A stretch of DNA of 64,000 nucleotides. It comes from SFWF01 sp045537915 (GTDB lineage Bacteria > Bacillota > Clostridia > Oscillospirales > Acutalibacteraceae). This document shows, piece by piece, positions 8,895 to 16,792 of the stretch. Numbering within the stretch: the first letter of the stretch is position 1; every line of letters begins with the position of its first letter. The stretch is from contig JAZSQK010000063.1 in assembly GCA_045537915.1 (NCBI GenBank), positions 1-64,000 on the forward strand. Reading direction: 5' to 3'. A program made the translations under genes and the position numbers. Below the pieces are notes generated by a model that was given only the letters and a program-made list of their open reading frames with translations, did no database searches and was not told where the DNA came from.

Positions 8895-8960
8895 ATTATA
8901 ACACTTTTTATAAAAATGTCTTTGCACAATATGGTAATTTATCTGCACTATTCGGTAAAA
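8895..8960 (-). promoter_or_regulatory. Promoter with 21-bp direct-repeat operator for the dehydrogenase
   Basis: On the minus strand TATAAT is at 8895-8900, with a weak -35 AAGACA 16 bp upstream. Two half-sites follow on the plus strand: GCACAATATGGTAATTT (from 8924) and GCACTATTCGGTAAAAT (from 8945), exactly 21 bp apart. The first begins 23 bp from the -10 box. Positions 8924-8948 match 1074-1098 at 21 of 25 bases. Confidence 0.65.
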
Positions 8961-8965
8961 TCCGT

Positions 8966-10501
8966 TCATTCTCCCCAATACTTCCTGTCCAGACTTCTGA
9001 AATGTATAGCCTGAGCAATATGAGCGGTATCAATTTTCTCTGCGCCCTCAATGTCGGCGACAGTTCTTGAAACCTTTAATATTCTGTCATAGGCTCTGGC
9101 GGATAATCCAAGGCGGTCGAAGGATGCCTTAAGCAGTGCTTCTGCGCCCTCCGTCAGCTGACAAAACCTTTCAAGCATTGAGGGAGTAAGCCTTGCGTTA
9201 CAGGTGATACCTGTCCCTTCATACCTTTTTATCTGTATTTCTCTCGCTTTGTTTACTCTTTGTCTTATTTCTTCACTTGTTTCCTCTTTTGAAGTGGCCT
9301 TCAAAGACTCATACTCAACAGGCGGTACTTCAATGTGAAGATCGAGTCGGTCGAGCATAGGACCTGATATTCGGTTTAAATAACGGGACACCGTGTTTGG
9401 AGAACAGGTGCATTTTCTCGTAGGATGACCGAAAAATCCGCAAGGACAGGGATTCATTGCCGCAACCAGAGTGAATTCACTTGGGTATGTAAGAGAACCT
9501 GCAACCCTTGAAATTGTAACCCTGCCGTCCTCTAGGGGCTGACGCAGCGTTTCCATTACCTCACGGCTGAATTCGGGAAGCTCGTCAAGAAAGAGCACTC
9601 CGTTATGAGCCAGAGAAATCTCTCCCGGTCGGGGAATACTTCCTCCTCCCGAAAGTCCTCTAGAAGATACCGTATGATGAGGCGAACGGAAGGGGCGCCT
9701 TTCAATCAGCGGGCTTGAAGCCTCAAGCTCCCCTGCTATTGAATATATTTTGGTTGTTTCTATTGACTCCTCAAAGGTCATTGAGGGTAATATTGTAGGC
9801 AGTCTTTTTGCGAGCATACTTTTACCTGCACCGGGACTTCCGATGAGAAGAATATTATGTCCGCCTGCGGCCGCTATCTCGAGAGCCTTTTTAGCGGCAG
9901 TCTGCCCCTTAACGTCTGAAAAGTCAAGAATATTACGACCGCTTTGCTCATCACAAAGTTCATATCTCTGGGTAGGGTAAAGCGGTGTGAAGCCGATAAT
10001 ATGTTCTATTATCTCCTGTACCGAGCCAACCCCATATACCTCAAGCCCGTCAACTACCGAGCCCTCGGCGGCGTTTTCCTTAGGTACAAAGAACTTCTTT
10101 ATCCCCTTCTGTCTGGCGCTTATAGCCATTGCGAGTATTCCGTTTATTGAACGGAGCTTTCCGTCAAGCGAAACCTCTCCTACAAACACGCTGTCCTCAA
10201 GCGATACTGCGGGAGTTATCTGCTTACTCGATATTAAAAGGGCAAGGAGAACGGGAAGGTCATAAACCGAGCCTTCTTTTCTGATATCTGCAGGAGCGAG
10301 ATTTACCGTAATGTGTCCTGTCGGATATTTATATCCACAGTTTTTGATTGCCGAACGCACCCTGTCTCTTGATTCACGTATTGCCGAATCGGGAAGTCCG
10401 ACAATGTCAAAGCCCTGCATTCCGCCCGAAACATCCGCCTCGCACTCAACCATATAGGCATCCATGCCGAAAAGACCTATGCTTAATATTTTTGATACCA
10501 T
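8966..10501 (-). CDS. YifB/ComM-like Mg-chelatase-type AAA+ ATPase
   Basis: 511 aa, the usual length. An N-terminal Lon-protease-like subdomain lacking protease activity in this family (FGMDAYMVECEADV onward) is followed by an AAA+ domain with Walker A GSPGAGKS (residues 221-228). The family includes ComM, a hexameric helicase that promotes branch migration during natural transformation in Gram-negative bacteria. Its role in Clostridia is less clear. A Cys-rich stretch (CPCGFFGHPTRKCTC) follows the Walker B region, as is typical. Confidence 0.9.
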   Translation of the reverse strand: MVSKILSIGLFGMDAYMVECEADVSGGMQGFDIVGLPDSAIRESRDRVRSAIKNCGYKYPTGHITVNLAPADIRKEGSVYDLPVLLALLISSKQITPAVSLEDSVFVGEVSLDGKLRSINGILAMAISARQKGIKKFFVPKENAAEGSVVDGLEVYGVGSVQEIIEHIIGFTPLYPTQRYELCDEQSGRNILDFSDVKGQTAAKKALEIAAAGGHNILLIGSPGAGKSMLAKRLPTILPSMTFEESIETTKIYSIAGELEASSPLIERRPFRSPHHTVSSRGLSGGGSIPRPGEISLAHNGVLFLDELPEFSREVMETLRQPLEDGRVTISRVAGSLTYPSEFTLVAAMNPCPCGFFGHPTRKCTCSPNTVSRYLNRISGPMLDRLDLHIEVPPVEYESLKATSKEETSEEIRQRVNKAREIQIKRYEGTGITCNARLTPSMLERFCQLTEGAEALLKASFDRLGLSARAYDRILKVSRTVADIEGAEKIDTAHIAQAIHFRSLDRKYWGE

Positions 10502-10529
10502 AATTTACCTCTTACAATAATATATTTCT

Positions 10530-10558
10530 ATGTTAACATTTAGCTTTGCCTTTTACAA
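10530..10558 (-). promoter_or_regulatory. Possible promoter of the comM-like gene
   Basis: On the minus strand: TTGTAA (10553-10558), 17-bp spacer, TAACAT (10530-10535), 29 bases before the ATG. Confidence 0.45.
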
Positions 10559-10569
10559 GTATGTTTTTC

Positions 10570-10598
10570 TTGAAAATTCCTACCTTAAAACATATAAT
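10570..10598 (+). promoter_or_regulatory. SigA-type promoter of the ttcA-like gene
   Basis: TTGAAA (10570-10575), 17-bp spacer, TATAAT (10593-10598), 28 bases before the chosen ATG at 10626. It supports that start over the ATG at 10530, which would lie upstream of the promoter. Confidence 0.65.
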
Positions 10599-10625
10599 TA
10601 TAATATCATCTGCTGTGAGGATATT

Positions 10626-11450
10626 ATGGAACGATACAAGGAAATAGAGCGAAGCATTATAAAGAAGTTTCGCAAGTCGATATGGAATAACTTTTGCGGA
10701 GCTGTAAATGAATATAAGCTCATAGAAGAGAATGATAAAATTGCTGTCTGCATTTCGGGCGGCAAGGACTCTATGCTTATGGCAAAGTGTATGCAGGAGC
10801 TGCACCGTCATTCTGTCATTCCCTTCGAGCTTGAATTCATTGTCATGGACCCCGGTTATAACCCTGAAAACCGAGCGCTTATTGAGTCTAATGCCGCTTT
10901 AATGAATATTCCCATCAAAATATTTGAAAGCGATATTTTTGATGTTGCTTACAATGCGGGCGGCGCACCCTGCTATCTTTGCGCAAGGATGAGGAGAGGT
11001 TTCCTTTATGCCAAGGCCAGTGAGCTTGGTTGCAATAAAATTGCACTCGGTCATCATTTTGACGATATGATTGAAACCCTACTGCTTAATATGACCTACG
11101 CCTCCGAAATAAAGACAATGCTCCCTAAGCTAAAGTCCACAAACTTCGAGGGTATGGAGCTGATTCGACCTCTTTACAAGGTAAAGGAAAAAGATATAAT
11201 CGCCTGGTCAAAATATAATGAACTGCGCTTTTTGCAATGCGCCTGTAAATTTACTGCCGAGAGCGCAGAACACGAGGAAATGTCAAAGCGCAGGGAGATA
11301 AAAAGGCTTATTGCAGACATTAAGAAAATCAACCCAAATGTTGATGACAACCTTTTCAGGAGCGTTCACAATGTAAATCTCGCATCAATCGTCGGCTGGC
11401 GTGATTCGGACAGCGGCGACAAGCACAGCTATATTGAAAATTTTAAATAA
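10626..11450 (+). CDS. TtcA/TilS-type PP-loop tRNA-modifying protein
   Basis: 274 aa; ATG at 10626 behind GTGAGG, downstream of a promoter at 10570-10598. The PP-loop SGGKDS (residues 44-49) binds ATP and adenylates tRNA. A CxxC pair (Cys116, Cys119, in GAPCYLC) and a later CAC resemble the iron-sulfur cysteines of TtcA, which makes 2-thiocytidine at tRNA position 32. The HHFDDMIETLLLN segment is also typical. Clostridia often carry several TtcA-like proteins, so the exact tRNA site is uncertain. Confidence 0.85.
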   Translation: MERYKEIERSIIKKFRKSIWNNFCGAVNEYKLIEENDKIAVCISGGKDSMLMAKCMQELHRHSVIPFELEFIVMDPGYNPENRALIESNAALMNIPIKIFESDIFDVAYNAGGAPCYLCARMRRGFLYAKASELGCNKIALGHHFDDMIETLLLNMTYASEIKTMLPKLKSTNFEGMELIRPLYKVKEKDIIAWSKYNELRFLQCACKFTAESAEHEEMSKRREIKRLIADIKKINPNVDDNLFRSVHNVNLASIVGWRDSDSGDKHSYIENFK

Positions 11451-11455
11451 CAAGA

Positions 11456-11487
11456 AAATCGCAGAGATTAATTCTCTGCGATTTTTT
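11456..11487. terminator. Bidirectional terminator overlapping the end of the peptidase gene
   Basis: Perfect 12-bp stem (AAATCGCAGAGA at 11456-11467 with 11473-11484), a 5-base loop, then further T on the plus strand. It stops the ttcA-like transcript. The last codons and stop of the leftward peptidase gene lie inside the same hairpin. Confidence 0.88.
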
Positions 11488-13165
11488 GTTCGCTCAGCCA
11501 TTCATTTATTGTCTTGGCGGTATTCTTTAAGCAGTCCTTCTCATAAGGAGGAATAAGTCCTGCCGTTCTTACCAACTCATCAAAGGTTTTTGTACCTGCG
11601 CCGTCAACAAATGCAAGATATTTGTCAAAAGCCTTTTGCTCGTTTTCTAAAAACTGGGAGAAAAAGCAGAACGCCACCGTCTGCGCCATACAGTAATCAA
11701 TATAATAAAGAGGATAGAGGTAGATATGCAGTTGTCTTTGCCAACCGCCTCCTCTGCTGTAAAACGGCAGGTCAGAAAGGTCGAGGTGCGGCCGGTATTT
11801 TGCTTCAAGCTCGAGCCAGACATTATTACGCTCATCAGGCGTCATATCTTCATTCTCGTACATTATATGCTGGAACTCGTCGACCATACAGCCATAAGGA
11901 ATAAAGTTAAGGGCATCTGCGGCGTGATAGTATTCATATTTCTCGGTTTCTTCTTCGAAAAATGCCTTGTGCCAGGGAGCTGTTAAAAACTCCATTGTCA
12001 TTGAGTGGACCTCACAAGCCTCGATGGTCGGAGAAATATAGGCAGGGATTATATCCTGTCTTGCCGCCCTGTAGTATGCAAAGGCATGACCTGCCTCGTG
12101 GGTCAGGACATCTACATCCCCCGCAGTACCGTTAAAGTTTGAAAAAATAAAGGGAGCCTTGTATTTTGCAAACTCTGTGCAGTATCCTCCCGGCGCCTTG
12201 CCCTCTTTAGAAAGAAGGTCATAAAGCTCATTTTCACTCATAAAATTTATGAACTCGGCCGTTTCCTCACTCATCTGGCGGTACATTTCAATACCCGCTT
12301 TTAAGATGCCGTCGGAATCGAGGTGTGGCTTGACATTGCCCTCCTTGAACATAACGTCATTGTCATAAAGGTGCAGTTTTTCCACCCCGATACGAGCCCT
12401 CTGCTCTTCCTTAAGAGTTGTGACGATGGGCACAATGTGTTTTTTAATTTCTTCTCTGAAAGCGGCCACCTCAACGGGAGTATAGCAGTTTCTGCCAAGT
12501 CGGTCATATCCCATCCCGATAAAATTTTTATAGCCGAGCTTTCTTGCCTGTTTATTTCTCAGTTTGACAAGCTTATCGTATATGGCGTCAAATTCCTCTC
12601 TGTGAGAATCGAAGAATTCGGCATCCTTTAAAAAAGCCGCTTTTCGAACCTCTCGGTCGGAGGACTGCTTATATTTGCCGAGCATTGTAAGAGGAATTAC
12701 CTCCCCCTCCCAAACAACCGTTGCCGAGGCAAAAAGCTTTTGATACTCCGACTGAAGCTTGTTTTCCTCGGCAGCGAGGTCAATTATTTCACTTGAAAAA
12801 CAACGCACCGATATCTCGGTATTTATAAAAAAGAGTTTACCGAAAATCTTTTCGAGTTCTGCTTTATGAACAGACTCAAGCATCGAACGGTTTATTTTAT
12901 TGAAAATATCGGTTACCGAAGGTCCGTTTTCATCGAAAAAATTGTTTTCAGCCTCATAAAACTCATCTTTAGTGTCGATAGTGTGACGGACATAGGCAAG
13001 TGAGCCCATAGTAGAATATTCCTCTCCAAGAGTATCCGCCGCTCTGTAGGCATCTGCCGCCTCTTGTGCTGTTTTTGCGTTTATTATAGCATCATTTAAC
13101 CTTAAAAGCTCCGATTTGAGTTTCTCAAGGTCGGGTCTTTCATAGGGCATATCGCAAAATTTCAT
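11468..13165 (-). CDS. M3 family oligoendopeptidase (PepF type)
   Basis: 565 aa. Zinc metallopeptidase: the HEAGH motif is at residues 356-360 and the third ligand is probably a Glu in IEACEVHSM about 25 residues later. There is no signal peptide, so it is cytoplasmic and expected to cleave short peptides, as PepF/PepB do. The N-terminal helical half and length agree with the family. It is transcribed alone, from a promoter that lies back to back with that of RNase P RNA. Confidence 0.93.
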   Translation of the reverse strand: MKFCDMPYERPDLEKLKSELLRLNDAIINAKTAQEAADAYRAADTLGEEYSTMGSLAYVRHTIDTKDEFYEAENNFFDENGPSVTDIFNKINRSMLESVHKAELEKIFGKLFFINTEISVRCFSSEIIDLAAEENKLQSEYQKLFASATVVWEGEVIPLTMLGKYKQSSDREVRKAAFLKDAEFFDSHREEFDAIYDKLVKLRNKQARKLGYKNFIGMGYDRLGRNCYTPVEVAAFREEIKKHIVPIVTTLKEEQRARIGVEKLHLYDNDVMFKEGNVKPHLDSDGILKAGIEMYRQMSEETAEFINFMSENELYDLLSKEGKAPGGYCTEFAKYKAPFIFSNFNGTAGDVDVLTHEAGHAFAYYRAARQDIIPAYISPTIEACEVHSMTMEFLTAPWHKAFFEEETEKYEYYHAADALNFIPYGCMVDEFQHIMYENEDMTPDERNNVWLELEAKYRPHLDLSDLPFYSRGGGWQRQLHIYLYPLYYIDYCMAQTVAFCFFSQFLENEQKAFDKYLAFVDGAGTKTFDELVRTAGLIPPYEKDCLKNTAKTINEWLSEQKIAEN

Positions 13166-13197
13166 AAAACTGCTCCCTTTGGCTTTTTAGTATTATT

Positions 13198-13226
13198 ATA
13201 TTACCACCACCCGATTTTATTTTCAA
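13198..13226 (-). promoter_or_regulatory. Promoter of the M3 peptidase gene
   Basis: On the minus strand: TTGAAA (13221-13226), 17-bp spacer, TAATAT (13198-13203). Confidence 0.6.
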
Positions 13227-13229
13227 GTT

Positions 13230-13258
13230 TTGACAAATGCGAAAATTTGTGTTAATAT
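13230..13258 (+). promoter_or_regulatory. SigA promoter of rnpB
   Basis: TTGACA (13230-13235), 17-bp spacer, TAATAT (13253-13258). The predicted transcript start, about 13265, coincides with the start of the RNase P RNA fold. Only 3 bp separate its -35 box from that of the divergent peptidase promoter. Confidence 0.75.
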
Positions 13259-13265
13259 AAATATC

Positions 13266-13606
13266 CAGTCGGTCAGACGGCTGCGGGCGGGGTTTTACCA
13301 CCGTCTGAGGAAAGTCCGGGCACCATAGGGCAGGATAACGGCTAACGGCCGCCGAGGGTGACCTCAGGGATAGTGCAACAGAGATATACCGCCGAGTTTT
13401 CGGTAAGGGTGGAAAGGCGAGGTAAGAGCTCACCACGGGAACGGAGACGTTTCCCGTCTGTAAACCCTATCCGGTGCAACGCTGACTGAAACTATACATC
13501 TGCCCGATGTGTTTCGAAGAGCGGCTTGAGCCGACAGGCAACTGTCGGTCGAGATAGATAGTCGTCGCAGAGGAAACTCTGAACAGAACCCGGCTTATCG
13601 ACCGAG
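13266..13606 (+). ncRNA. rnpB: RNase P RNA
   Basis: This is the catalytic RNA that trims tRNA 5' ends. Universal segments are visible: GAGGAAAGTCCGGGC near the 5' end, GGTAAGAGCTCACC in the middle, GTAAACCCTATCCG, and ACAGAACCCGGCTTATCG near the 3' end. Helix P1 forms between TCGGTC (about 13269-13274) and GACCGA (about 13599-13604). Length of about 340 nt fits bacterial RNase P RNA. Ends are estimated from P1 and the promoter. A small minus-strand frame across it is not a gene. Confidence 0.95.
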
Positions 13607-13615
13607 TGGATTATT

Positions 13616-13641
13616 GCCCCGAGCAATCGGGGCGCTAAATT
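13616..13641 (+). terminator. Hairpin after rnpB, probable partial terminator
   Basis: Stem GCCCCGA/TCGGGGC with loop GCAA (13616-13633), followed by GCTAAATTTTT. The T run is weak, so some transcripts could read into the next gene, whose ribosome site starts at 13645. Confidence 0.6.
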
Positions 13642-13657
13642 TTTAAGGAGGGTGTCT

Positions 13658-14527
13658 ATGCGGATTCTTGTTCCCGATTACTATAACGATTTTAAATGTA
13701 TTGCCGATAAATGTAAGCATAACTGCTGTATCGGTTGGGAAATCGATATCGATGATGACACCTTAGAATATTACAACAAGGTCGGCGGCTCTCTGGGTAA
13801 AAGGCTTAAAGAAAACATTTCACTTGATGGCTGCCCACATTTCATATTAAAGGAAAACGATAGATGTCCCTTTTTAAACCAAACGGGTCTTTGTGATGTT
13901 ATATCAGAGCTTGGAAGTGAGGCACTTTGTGACATTTGTGCCGACCACCCAAGATACAGAAATTATTTTGATGACCGTCTTGAAATGGGACTTGGGCTTA
14001 CTTGCGAGGAGGCGGCAAGGCTGATTCTGTCCAGGGTAGATAAAACCTGTCTTGTTGAGCTTGAAAGCGGCAAAAAGGTTGAGTTCTTCCCCGAAAGACA
14101 AAAAATAATTGACCGTTTGCAAAACAGGTCTATTCCCTTTAGCAAACGGCTGGAAGGCTTTTTTCCTTTCGAAAAAAAGGACTATTATTCACTGTACTCT
14201 TCGCTCGAACGGTTGGATTATGAATGGGATAAATATATTGAACTTTTAAAGACCGATACTGCCGATAAGCTTTCAGAGTGGGATACGGTTTTTGAACAAC
14301 TGGCGGTATATTTTGTACTTCGTCACACTTCAGAAAGCCTTACAACAGGAGTTTTATTCTCAATTCATGCGGTTTACATAATACGCAAAATCTGCACCGC
14401 ACTAACCCTCCAAAATGGCGTTCTCACCTTTGCAGAGATTGTTGATATCTGCAGAATGTATTCAAGTGAAATTGAATATTCCGACCAGAACATTGAAAAA
14501 ATTGTCGCATATATTGAAAACAGATAA
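13658..14527 (+). CDS. FliB-like cysteine-rich protein
   Basis: 289 aa. ATG at 13658 is chosen because AAGGAGGG (13645-13652) sits 5 bases before it; an in-frame GTG at 13652 overlaps that site. The N-terminal third is rich in cysteine (about 12 in 110 residues: CIADKCKHNCCIGWE, CPFLNQTGLCDV, LCDICADHPR). This resembles the flagellin lysine-N-methylase FliB/YkgJ-type cluster and probably binds a metal or Fe-S centre. The C-terminal part is helical. No flagellar gene lies nearby, so a methylase function on flagellin is not supported by context. Confidence 0.75.
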   Translation: MRILVPDYYNDFKCIADKCKHNCCIGWEIDIDDDTLEYYNKVGGSLGKRLKENISLDGCPHFILKENDRCPFLNQTGLCDVISELGSEALCDICADHPRYRNYFDDRLEMGLGLTCEEAARLILSRVDKTCLVELESGKKVEFFPERQKIIDRLQNRSIPFSKRLEGFFPFEKKDYYSLYSSLERLDYEWDKYIELLKTDTADKLSEWDTVFEQLAVYFVLRHTSESLTTGVLFSIHAVYIIRKICTALTLQNGVLTFAEIVDICRMYSSEIEYSDQNIEKIVAYIENR

Positions 14528-14567
14528 AACAAGAAAGCCGAGTTTATACTCGGCTTTCTTGTTTTTT
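14526..14567. terminator. Strong bidirectional terminator
   Basis: Perfect 18-bp stem (14526-14543 with 14548-14565, core AAGAAAGCCGAGT), 4-base loop and flanking T/A runs. It separates the convergent FliB-like and EF-G-like genes and overlaps both stop codons. Confidence 0.92.
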
Positions 14568-16626
14568 ACTCTGATTTATTCTCAGCTATAATTTTCTGAG
14601 CGATTGCAGAGGGAACCTCTTCATATCTTGCAAATTCGGTTGTAAAGGAACCAACTCCTCTGGTTACCGAACGAAGCACGGTCGGGAAATCTGCAAGTTC
14701 ACTCTCGGGCACCTCAGCGGTAATTATCATAATCTTTTTGCTCTCGGGGTCCATTCCAAGCACTCTGCCCCGACGCTTGTTGAAATCTCCCATAATATCT
14801 CCAGCATTATCTGTAGGAACCTTTGCAACAACCGTAACAACAGGCTCAAGAAGAACGGGACCTGCCTCAGGGATACCTGCCTTGTAGGCAAGAGAAGCGG
14901 CGGTCTTGAATGCAAGTTCAGAGGAGTCAACAGGATGGTAGGAACCGTCTGTAAGGGTTGCCTTTACGCCAACCATCGGATAACCTGCGAGAACACCCTG
15001 ACGGGCAGACTCCTGAAGTCCCTTTTCGACTGCAGGGAAGTAGTTCTTCGGTACCGAGCCGCCGAAAATAGTCTCTGCAAATACAAGCTCTTCGCTGTCA
15101 CAAGGCTCGAATTCAATCCAAACATCGCCGAACTGACCGTGTCCGCCCGACTGCTTTTTGTGTCTGCCCTGAACCTTTGCCTTCTTGCGAATGGTCTCTC
15201 TGTAGGCAACCTTGGGAGCCGAGAACTGAATTTCCACTCCGAATTTACCCTTGAGCTTGGCGGCAACCGTTTCAAGATGCTGTTCGCCAAGACCTGCAAG
15301 AATCATCTCTCCTGTAGCGTCGTTTGAATAATAGGTTACGGTGGGGTCTTCTTCTGAAAGCTTATTCAGACCTGCGGCAACCTTTTCTTCCTCGCCCTTT
15401 ACCTTGGGGCGAACAGCCATCTTATAGCAGGGGTTTTCAAAGTTTACACCGGGAAGTGTAATGGGACGAAGGGTTGAGCAGAGGGTGTCGCCCGTACCCG
15501 TAACATTAAGTTTTGCAACTGCGCCGATATCTCCTGCAGGAACACAATTAGTTTCAATCTGCTTCTTGCCGCAAATATGGTAAAGCTTACCTATCTTCTC
15601 CTGTGTGCCTGTTCTCATATTGAGAAGTGACATATCGGGGGTAACCTTACCGCTGACAACCTTGAAGTAAAGCAGCTTTCCGACAAAGGGGTCAACAACC
15701 GTTTTGAATACTGTTGCAACCGTCTGTGCATCCTCGTTTACCGTAAGATGAACATCGTTTCCGTCGTTATCAACGCCCGTTTCACCCGCAACTGTTTCTG
15801 CCCAGGGAGCAAGCCAGATAAGGCCGTTAAGGAGCTGGTCAATAGCGTGAAGCTCTGCTGCGCTTCCGCAGAATACGGGAGCAATCTCTCCTCGGCGTAC
15901 GCCCGTAGCAATACCCATAATAAGCTCGTCGGGTGTAAATTCCTCGCCCGAGAAGTATTTTTCCATAAGCTCCTCGCTTGTTTCGGCAACCGCTTCATTC
16001 ATAGCAGTACGAAGGCCGTCAAGTCGGTGTGCCATATCGGGAATCGGAACCTCGGTGGGCTTGCCGTCCTTATAAGCATAAGCTCTGTTCTGTATAAGGT
16101 TTATGTAACACTTAACCTCGTGGTCCTCAACAAAGGGAACAACAACGGGACAGACCATAGGACCGAAGGTAGTCTTCAGTTCCTCAAAAACCTTATAAAA
16201 ATCAGCATGAGCGTGGTCTATCTTATTTATAAAGAACAGTTTGGCAATTCCCTTTTTACTTGCCGCATCGAAGGCCTTTTCGGCGCCAACCGAAACTCCG
16301 CTCTTTCCTGAAATCACGATAACTGCCGAACCTGCGGCACGAACGCCCTCGCTTACTCCTCCTGCAAAGTCAAACTGACCGGGGGTATCTATTGCGTTTA
16401 TTTTAACGTCCTTCCACTCGCAAGGAACGATAGCGGCTGAAATACTTGATTTTCTGCGTATCTCTTCGGGGTCAAAGTCGCAGACGGTATTGCCTTCAGC
16501 AATAGTTCCGAGTCTGTCTGACTTACCTGTTAGATAGTAGGCAGCCTCGATAAGCGAGGTTTTTCCTGCGGAAGCGTGTCCCGCAAAGACGACATTTCTG
16601 ATTTGTTTAGCTGTATATTGTTTCAA
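14566..16626 (-). CDS. EF-G paralogue (FusA2-like translational GTPase)
   Basis: 686 aa. The chosen start is TTG at 16624-16626, six bases after AGGGGAG; a GTG 30 bases upstream has no ribosome site. GTPase motifs: G1 GHASAGKTS (residues 16-24), DTPG in the DxxG position, NKID. EF-G domains II-V follow to the usual length. G1 differs from canonical EF-G (AHIDAGKTT), and the switch region reads RRKSSISAA, the pattern of EF-G-like paralogues found beside the main fusA. Whether it translocates, aids recycling or protects ribosomes is unknown. No rpsL/rpsG/tuf neighbours, which also marks it as the second copy. Confidence 0.88.
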   Translation of the reverse strand: MKQYTAKQIRNVVFAGHASAGKTSLIEAAYYLTGKSDRLGTIAEGNTVCDFDPEEIRRKSSISAAIVPCEWKDVKINAIDTPGQFDFAGGVSEGVRAAGSAVIVISGKSGVSVGAEKAFDAASKKGIAKLFFINKIDHAHADFYKVFEELKTTFGPMVCPVVVPFVEDHEVKCYINLIQNRAYAYKDGKPTEVPIPDMAHRLDGLRTAMNEAVAETSEELMEKYFSGEEFTPDELIMGIATGVRRGEIAPVFCGSAAELHAIDQLLNGLIWLAPWAETVAGETGVDNDGNDVHLTVNEDAQTVATVFKTVVDPFVGKLLYFKVVSGKVTPDMSLLNMRTGTQEKIGKLYHICGKKQIETNCVPAGDIGAVAKLNVTGTGDTLCSTLRPITLPGVNFENPCYKMAVRPKVKGEEEKVAAGLNKLSEEDPTVTYYSNDATGEMILAGLGEQHLETVAAKLKGKFGVEIQFSAPKVAYRETIRKKAKVQGRHKKQSGGHGQFGDVWIEFEPCDSEELVFAETIFGGSVPKNYFPAVEKGLQESARQGVLAGYPMVGVKATLTDGSYHPVDSSELAFKTAASLAYKAGIPEAGPVLLEPVVTVVAKVPTDNAGDIMGDFNKRRGRVLGMDPESKKIMIITAEVPESELADFPTVLRSVTRGVGSFTTEFARYEEVPSAIAQKIIAENKSE

Positions 16627-16683
16627 TTGAAACTCCCCTTTCTGTATTTTATGCACCCTTCGCTTTCAACATTTTTACGAAAT

Positions 16684-16746
16684 GATACAGAAAATAAGTC
16701 GAATATTGTCAATTTGCACAAATTCGTTTAACATATCGTGCAAATT
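16684..16746 (-). promoter_or_regulatory. Promoter and upstream dyad of the EF-G paralogue
   Basis: On the minus strand: TTGACA (16707-16712), 17-bp spacer, TGTATC (16684-16689). Immediately upstream and touching the -35 is an inverted repeat AATTTGCAC (16711-16719) / GTGCAAATT (16738-16746). The dyad could be an operator; the same GTGCAAATT occurs at 1105-1113. Confidence 0.5.
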
Positions 16747-16792
16747 ATATGATAATATTACCACACAAAAAGGGGTATTTCAATAGAAAATA

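Noticed and set aside
13140..13436. 98-codon minus-strand frame across rnpB
   Set aside because: It runs antisense through the conserved RNase P RNA and has no ribosome site; chance frame.
15748..16311. 187-codon frame antisense to the EF-G paralogue
   Set aside because: Chance frame opposite a certain gene.
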